Assembly (NCBI GenBank): GCA_000827325.1
Contig: KN832871.1
Location: 806,001-870,000 of the forward strand
Direction of reading: 5' to 3'
From: Oidiodendron maius Zn
Lineage: Eukaryota; Ascomycota; Leotiomycetes; Myxotrichaceae
DNA length: 64,000 nt
Below the pieces are notes generated by a model. That model saw nothing but the letters and a program-made list of their open reading frames with translations, had not been told where the DNA came from and ran no database searches. Shown in pieces: positions 59,557 to 64,000 of the stretch. Numbering within the stretch: the stretch's first letter is position 1; every line of letters begins with the position of its first letter. A program made the translations under genes and the position numbers.

Positions 59557-60712
59557 GGTCGCAGATCGTCGAGGTGTTGATAATTGTTCACTTGCTGGGA
59601 GTTGGTGCGACAAGAGGCTGGTGGGGTCGCTGACGAGGAGTTGGGGGAAGGTGGAGTTGTGACTTCCCGTAGACAGTGATACGGTGGGCAGAGTAGACGC
59701 TAGGTGAAGTGGCTGGTGTTCTGTGGCTTGTATTTCTGCTATGAAAGTAAGGCTGAGGAACCCGTACAACCTGACAGGAATAGGCATAGCATAAGATCAA
59801 TTGACAGCTTCAATGCTCGTACGGGACCGGACTCAACTTTTTCCGCCTCTCCAATGTAGCCCTTCCCTTCTACCATCCTAGCCAGTCTCAAGCGCTCTCT
59901 TACCAGGTTTATGGGTTGCACAAAGACGATCTTATTTCATCAACAGCACAAGCAAGATATTATAAAATAATTGATTCAAAATTTTATTTATTCAAAACCT
60001 TCTGATGTCCAAGACCAATCTATCAGGCGGGCGCACAGTATCATTTAATACTAATGCCTGAATCAGCAGGAGGGCCGCAGAAGAAATTCAGGCGCTGGCC
60101 TGTTTCGAAAATTGGATATCGAGTTAAGATCGAAAACTAAGATTTCGAGGATATAAGAAGGTGTATGGTATAGCATAGGTCCCGCCATATAAGAAAGCGT
60201 GACGAGAGTGAGGAATTGAGAGGTGAATACAGTCCCCATGAGCCGTTGGCACCGATTATTGAGCTAGAAACATTGCCCTCGCCATGTCGTGAGAATGTAA
60301 GACTGTATACATCAGCAAATAAACCGTGGGCCTAATAATCCTATATGTAGTTCAATAGAAGTATCTTGAGATCGTGACGGTCTAGAATGTGTTCGAGAGT
60401 GAGAGAACAATCTCCCAAATCGTGTGATAATGGTAACATCCTACCCATGTTGCATGAAGAATATCTAAGTCGCCAAAAGCTTTGATGTACCACCTCACCA
60501 CATTCCCGTTATGTCAATTTTGGAGGTGTCAACTCTTTGCCTATGAAACTTGCTCGGCAATCCGTAGAAGCCACAGGAATGGGAGGTTGATGACTCGTCC
60601 GCAGAGAGCGACGGTATTTCACATCAAATATCGATGTCCATATGCAGGATTGCCTTTAAATCCTTTGTATTCCAGGCTTATGTACATAAATTCCATTACC
60701 CCCGGAGCACTA
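59557..60712. other. Intergenic region between ARP2 and NDUFB7
   Basis: 1.16 kb, AT-rich at 59.95-60.0 kb, with no recognised gene. The ARP2 promoter lies in the first few hundred bases. Confidence 0.45.
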
Positions 60713-61149
60713 TCAGTTGCTCCTTTGCCCGCCCTTTGCCGCCCTGAGCTCGTCCATCTTTGCGACACGTTTCTTGAATTCGTCGTACTGGCATTTCTCA
60801 TAGCTGTGTCTCTCTGTCTGTAATTGGGAGTCAGCCTTATTTCTGGCTGTAGAATGTGCGGATTTAAGTGTCGATTGAGTTCCTAGCAACAATCATGCCT
60901 CATGTGCCAAACATACCTCACACTTCCAGGGTAAGTAGTACTCTTCACGACGACATCGATTCAGTGGGATCAATAAGTTCGCACAACTGTCACGGTATGC
61001 CAGAGGGAGTCTGGCCTCGCTCATGGCTTCTCGCGACGCAGCTAAAGGACCAGTGTTAACAGACCCAATTAAGTGGAGGGAGATGGCATACGAGGTGGTG
61101 TAGAGTCGCTGAGCCCTACGGCCGACTTTATGGTCTCTGCGACTGTCAT
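60713..61149 (-). CDS. NDUFB7: NADH dehydrogenase (complex I) B18 subunit NDUFB7
   Basis: Three small exons on the minus strand: 61092-61149, 60917-61041 and 60713-60817, giving 95 aa. The protein reads STPPPASREAMSEARLPLAY, then RDSCANLLIPLNRCRREEYY, LPWKCETERHSYEKCQYDEF and KKRVAKMDELRAAKGGQRSN. A twin CX9C pair is visible (C-ANLLIPLNR-C and C-ETERHSYEK-C). This marks mitochondrial intermembrane-space import via Mia40 and the NDUFB7 family of complex I accessory subunits. The introns are 50 and 99 nt. No single open frame reveals the gene. Confidence 0.92.
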
Positions 61150-61671
61150 GATGTTGCAATTGAAGGGCGTTGCCTAGGTCAAGGTACCGTTGAAGCTTGA
61201 TCGAAACGGTAGTCATAGACTTCGGATCTCCCTTGGCAGTGCTGGTGTTGTACCGCGTAGCTTAGTAAGCAACCATATCACAGCGGTGCAGTGGTGCAGC
61301 CACCAGAGCCACCAGAGCTGGTGCAGTTTGCAGTCCAGCTCGTAACTTGAGATTAATAGAAAGTGGAATCAGACTTCAGTCCGCACGGTATATAATATTA
61401 TGACTCTGTTGACCAAAACGAAATATTCATAAAATCGTACGGTTGGAAAGGAGGTAGGCAAAAGTTGCTCGAAACCAGCTTCTCGCACGTGATCATGCTG
61501 AGCCTTTCATCAAAGAGAAGAAGTGCGATGTGCAACAGAAAACCCAAAGAAGTGATTCCATTGGATGAGGGTCGTTATAGCGGGAAAGAAAAGCACCAAC
61601 CTGCAAGTTTGCATCAATTATTTTGCGGATAGAAATACCAACGTAAATAGTTGGATAAAATGATTTGGGCA
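61150..61671. other. Intergenic region upstream of NDUFB7
   Basis: NDUFB7 promoter and the 3' flank of the decayed transporter. CACGTG is at 61486-61491. Around 61285-61330 there is a short imperfect repeat of GGTGCAG / CCACCAGAG units. Confidence 0.4.
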
Positions 61672-63790
61672 TTACATCGAGATATAGTCTATCTTTGGCG
61701 CTCCTCTCACCATGATGCTGTTTGTGTGTGGTGCGACTTCGCTCTTCGAGACAACCTCCTTTCCAGTTCCCTCTCTAATCTTCTCTACTTTAGCTTCAGC
61801 ATCTTCCGCTCTAGCATCGAGCATATTCATTTCGTCTTCCTTATAATCCAGCTTATGATACAAAAGCCAGAAGATTACACCAACTCCAAACAAGCCACCA
61901 CACAGACCCACGAACGTCTCAAGGATGTCAGGGTCACTAACCAAGGGAGTGAAGGCTTCTCCAAGGGCGTAGCCAAAGGCGTTCGTCAATAAGTAGAGGG
62001 ACTGGACAAAGCATTTCATTGATGGCGGTGCTTTCATATAAGCATACTCAAGACCAGCAACAGATGCAAGATTTCAGATGTACCGAGAAACATATATGCT
62101 CGGGTCTGAATTGCGATCTGGACGTTGTTGGGCCGGATCACACCATCGGGTCTATTTAATGCAGCAGGACAGTTTAGTGGCTGCCCATAACATGGTGCGG
62201 CATTACAGATTAGGTGCTGAGCAATGGCCGCATACATCATACTCGAGGGATGCGACGAGGAAGAGATCCGTGAAATAGGCTGAAATTTTACATGCATCTT
62301 CTGTAGGAAGGGGTATATAATTCGATCAAGAATTGGGCCAAACACGAGAATGGTGATAGGTCCGAAGTTCCGTATCAGGTCGTTTGGCACTCCGTGGCCA
62401 CTCACAAAGTTGTTCGAGAACGGAGAATAAATAACCCTTTACAAATTTGATTTTATCCCCAACACTGGACTTGCCACTTATCAGTATACTGGATAGAATA
62501 TGAAGACTCAGCAAGCAAATAGTGCCCGTTTAAGTACATCAATGAAATGGTCATCCCAAGGCACGACAGCTTTCTGACCACTCTTCAGTGTGTGAAGGCT
62601 TTCCGGCATTCATGTTCCTATACGAATCATAACCCAATGGATTTGAAGGTATTAGTAATGATCGATCCTTGTGGAGGTCGCGCGATGTAGAACTTCCGTC
62701 CAAGGACGAGCACAGTGAATCCAACTAGGAAGACGAAAAGACACAGCAGGAATGCCGACCAGAAACCTACATCCCTTTCCATATAAGGAACCGCGAGAAG
62801 TGAAAGAGATTCAATGTTAATGCAGTAGTAGAATATCATATAAATAGGCTGGATTGTGACGACTATTACAGATTAACAAGACGGACTTAGCAGTTGGCTC
62901 TTGGCGACATAGCTGGGTCAACAATCACGCGCTCGCATGACTTGAGAGTTTTGATAGCCATTCGATTTTGGGTATACTGATCGGCAATCAGTGGGTTGAC
63001 ATTGGCCTTGATACCACCAGTTCCAGACCGATAATCAAGATGGCAGCAATGAAGCCTCCAAAACCGGCCCCGTTGTTTATCGCCACAGGAAGCAATGTAA
63101 GGAGTAGAATCAAGAGGCCGACGATGTAAATGCCTGCGAATACTACAATGGTTTTATGCTTTCCGAGACACTGGCCGACCACGACTGCTCCACTGATGGG
63201 AGAAACTGACTAGGAATTAGCGCTGTCACAATTCGAAAATTATTCATCTTTCCTATAACACTATAATAAGACAACCAGCGAGAGCCTAGTAGCAGGTTTG
63301 TGTTTCATCTCTTCATAGACATCAGCAGAATCTATTGGTTGTCTTGTTTAGCAACATGGTATTCATACCCAATTCGCCACGACCAAGACTTCCTTCCAGT
63401 GGTCGCTAGATATAGTTCTGGAACAGACCATGACATCCGTAGAACGTAAAACGCTCTCAGAGTTCGATGATAGCGACGAGCTATGTTGATATTGGAAGAT
63501 GCTCGGCCACTGAAATTACAATCAGTATAACGTCGTTCGGGGCCTGGTACAATGTTACCTCTTTAGAGCCTTTGCCTCTCGTCCGTGGTAGGCTTTTCAT
63601 CATCACTTGCCTCCAAGTTGGGACTGACGATTTGGATGTTGTCACGGCCTCCTTCGCCCTTTCCAATGGGGGATATCCGGGCCGTTATAATATTTCGCTC
63701 GTCATTAGGTAGTCTCTTCTGAGTTATTACCACATTCATATGGTGGTGTTTGCGGCCAACACCAGATCTACAATAGTGATGCCTTCCGTA
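61672..63790 (-). pseudogene. Decayed PTR2-type peptide transporter (POT family)
   Basis: Pieces of a fungal di/tripeptide transporter run in order on the minus strand. They are NLEASDDEKPTTDERQRL (N-terminus, about 63.6 kb), a TFYGCHGLFQNYI-like segment near 63.4 kb, HKTIVVFAGIYIVGLLILLL and GFGGFIAAILIIGL (63.0-63.2 kb), MIFYYCINIESLSLLAVPYM and GRKFYIARPPQGSI (62.6-62.8 kb), GPILDRIIYPFLQKM (62.3 kb), and AYMKAPPSMKCFVQSLYLLT to the stop at 61672. Frame breaks lie inside conserved blocks: one base is missing in the IIGL-GTGGIK region (near 63.03 kb), one before ASVAGLEYAYMK (near 62.07 kb), and a further shift falls in the helix near 62.26 kb. Introns cannot explain these. It is a host gene lost recently enough for clear similarity to remain. 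Confidence 0.8.
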
Positions 63791-64000
63791 GCTTGGTCTA
63801 TTGTGCTGCCAGCAGTTTCCCACCACAGGTGCAGTAACATTGGTAGCAGGACACGCTAAGCCAAACCAGGAGTGCTACGGGTAGTTGGAGATGCTGCAGC
63901 TTCTCTCGTTAACTCCTTGGCGACTCTTTTGAAGGCCATTGGCTTGGATCGGATGGCTGCCCAGTTACAGTATCTGGCAGATCTAAGTCAGTGGATGGCT

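Overview
The window reads as a gene-dense nuclear segment of a filamentous ascomycete (Pezizomycotina; Leotiomycetes is my guess and is unproven). The evidence is many short introns, mostly 46-60 nt, with GT-AG ends and CTAAC/CTGAC-like branch sites, fungal-type orthologues, and fungus-specific families (SAT4-type rhodopsin-domain protein, APSES transcription factor, arrestin with a PPxY tail). I rebuilt exon structures by hand by matching splice phases to conserved protein sequence; every spliced model given with complete exon coordinates divides by three.

Layout. 0.2-0.5 kb: relic of a major-facilitator gene. 1-8 kb: arrestin-like adaptor, RNA polymerase I subunit RPA43, membrane J-protein, free methionine-R-sulfoxide reductase, TauD-like dioxygenase. 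8-16 kb: TGL2-like lipase, V-ATPase subunit G, PET117, RNA polymerase II subunit RPB2. 16-27 kb is sparser and more accessory: an orphan ORF, a membrane-anchored coiled-coil protein, a peroxiredoxin-like protein lacking the usual redox cysteines, a rhodopsin-domain membrane protein, an acidic repeat protein and a GFA-family protein. 28-38.5 kb: UPF1, IMP4, an EamA transporter and MBP1. 39-44 kb: an unrecognised gene, a 2OG-Fe(II) oxygenase and a sugar-type MFS transporter. 44-60 kb: CDK8/SSN3, an ARF6-type GTPase, SGF29, phosphomannose isomerase, an amino-acid permease, GTP cyclohydrolase II, an old-yellow-enzyme relative and ARP2. 60.7-61.1 kb: complex I subunit NDUFB7, hidden in three small exons. 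61.7-63.8 kb: a decayed PTR2 peptide transporter.

Most genes are housekeeping and do not form a pathway cluster. Several are head-to-head pairs with 250-800 bp between start codons (RPA43/J-protein, VMA10/PET117, UPF1/IMP4, SGF29/MPI, RIB1/OYE-like, MFS/SSN3). I found no CRISPR array, rRNA, convincing tRNA, intact transposon or virus-like element, and no convincing novel multi-gene system. The most unusual things are gene-structure features (a 5-nt microexon, a 9-nt microexon, start codons isolated by introns, a GC-AG intron), a thioredoxin-fold protein without its usual cysteines, two transporter pseudogenes near the window edges, and a few lineage-restricted proteins.
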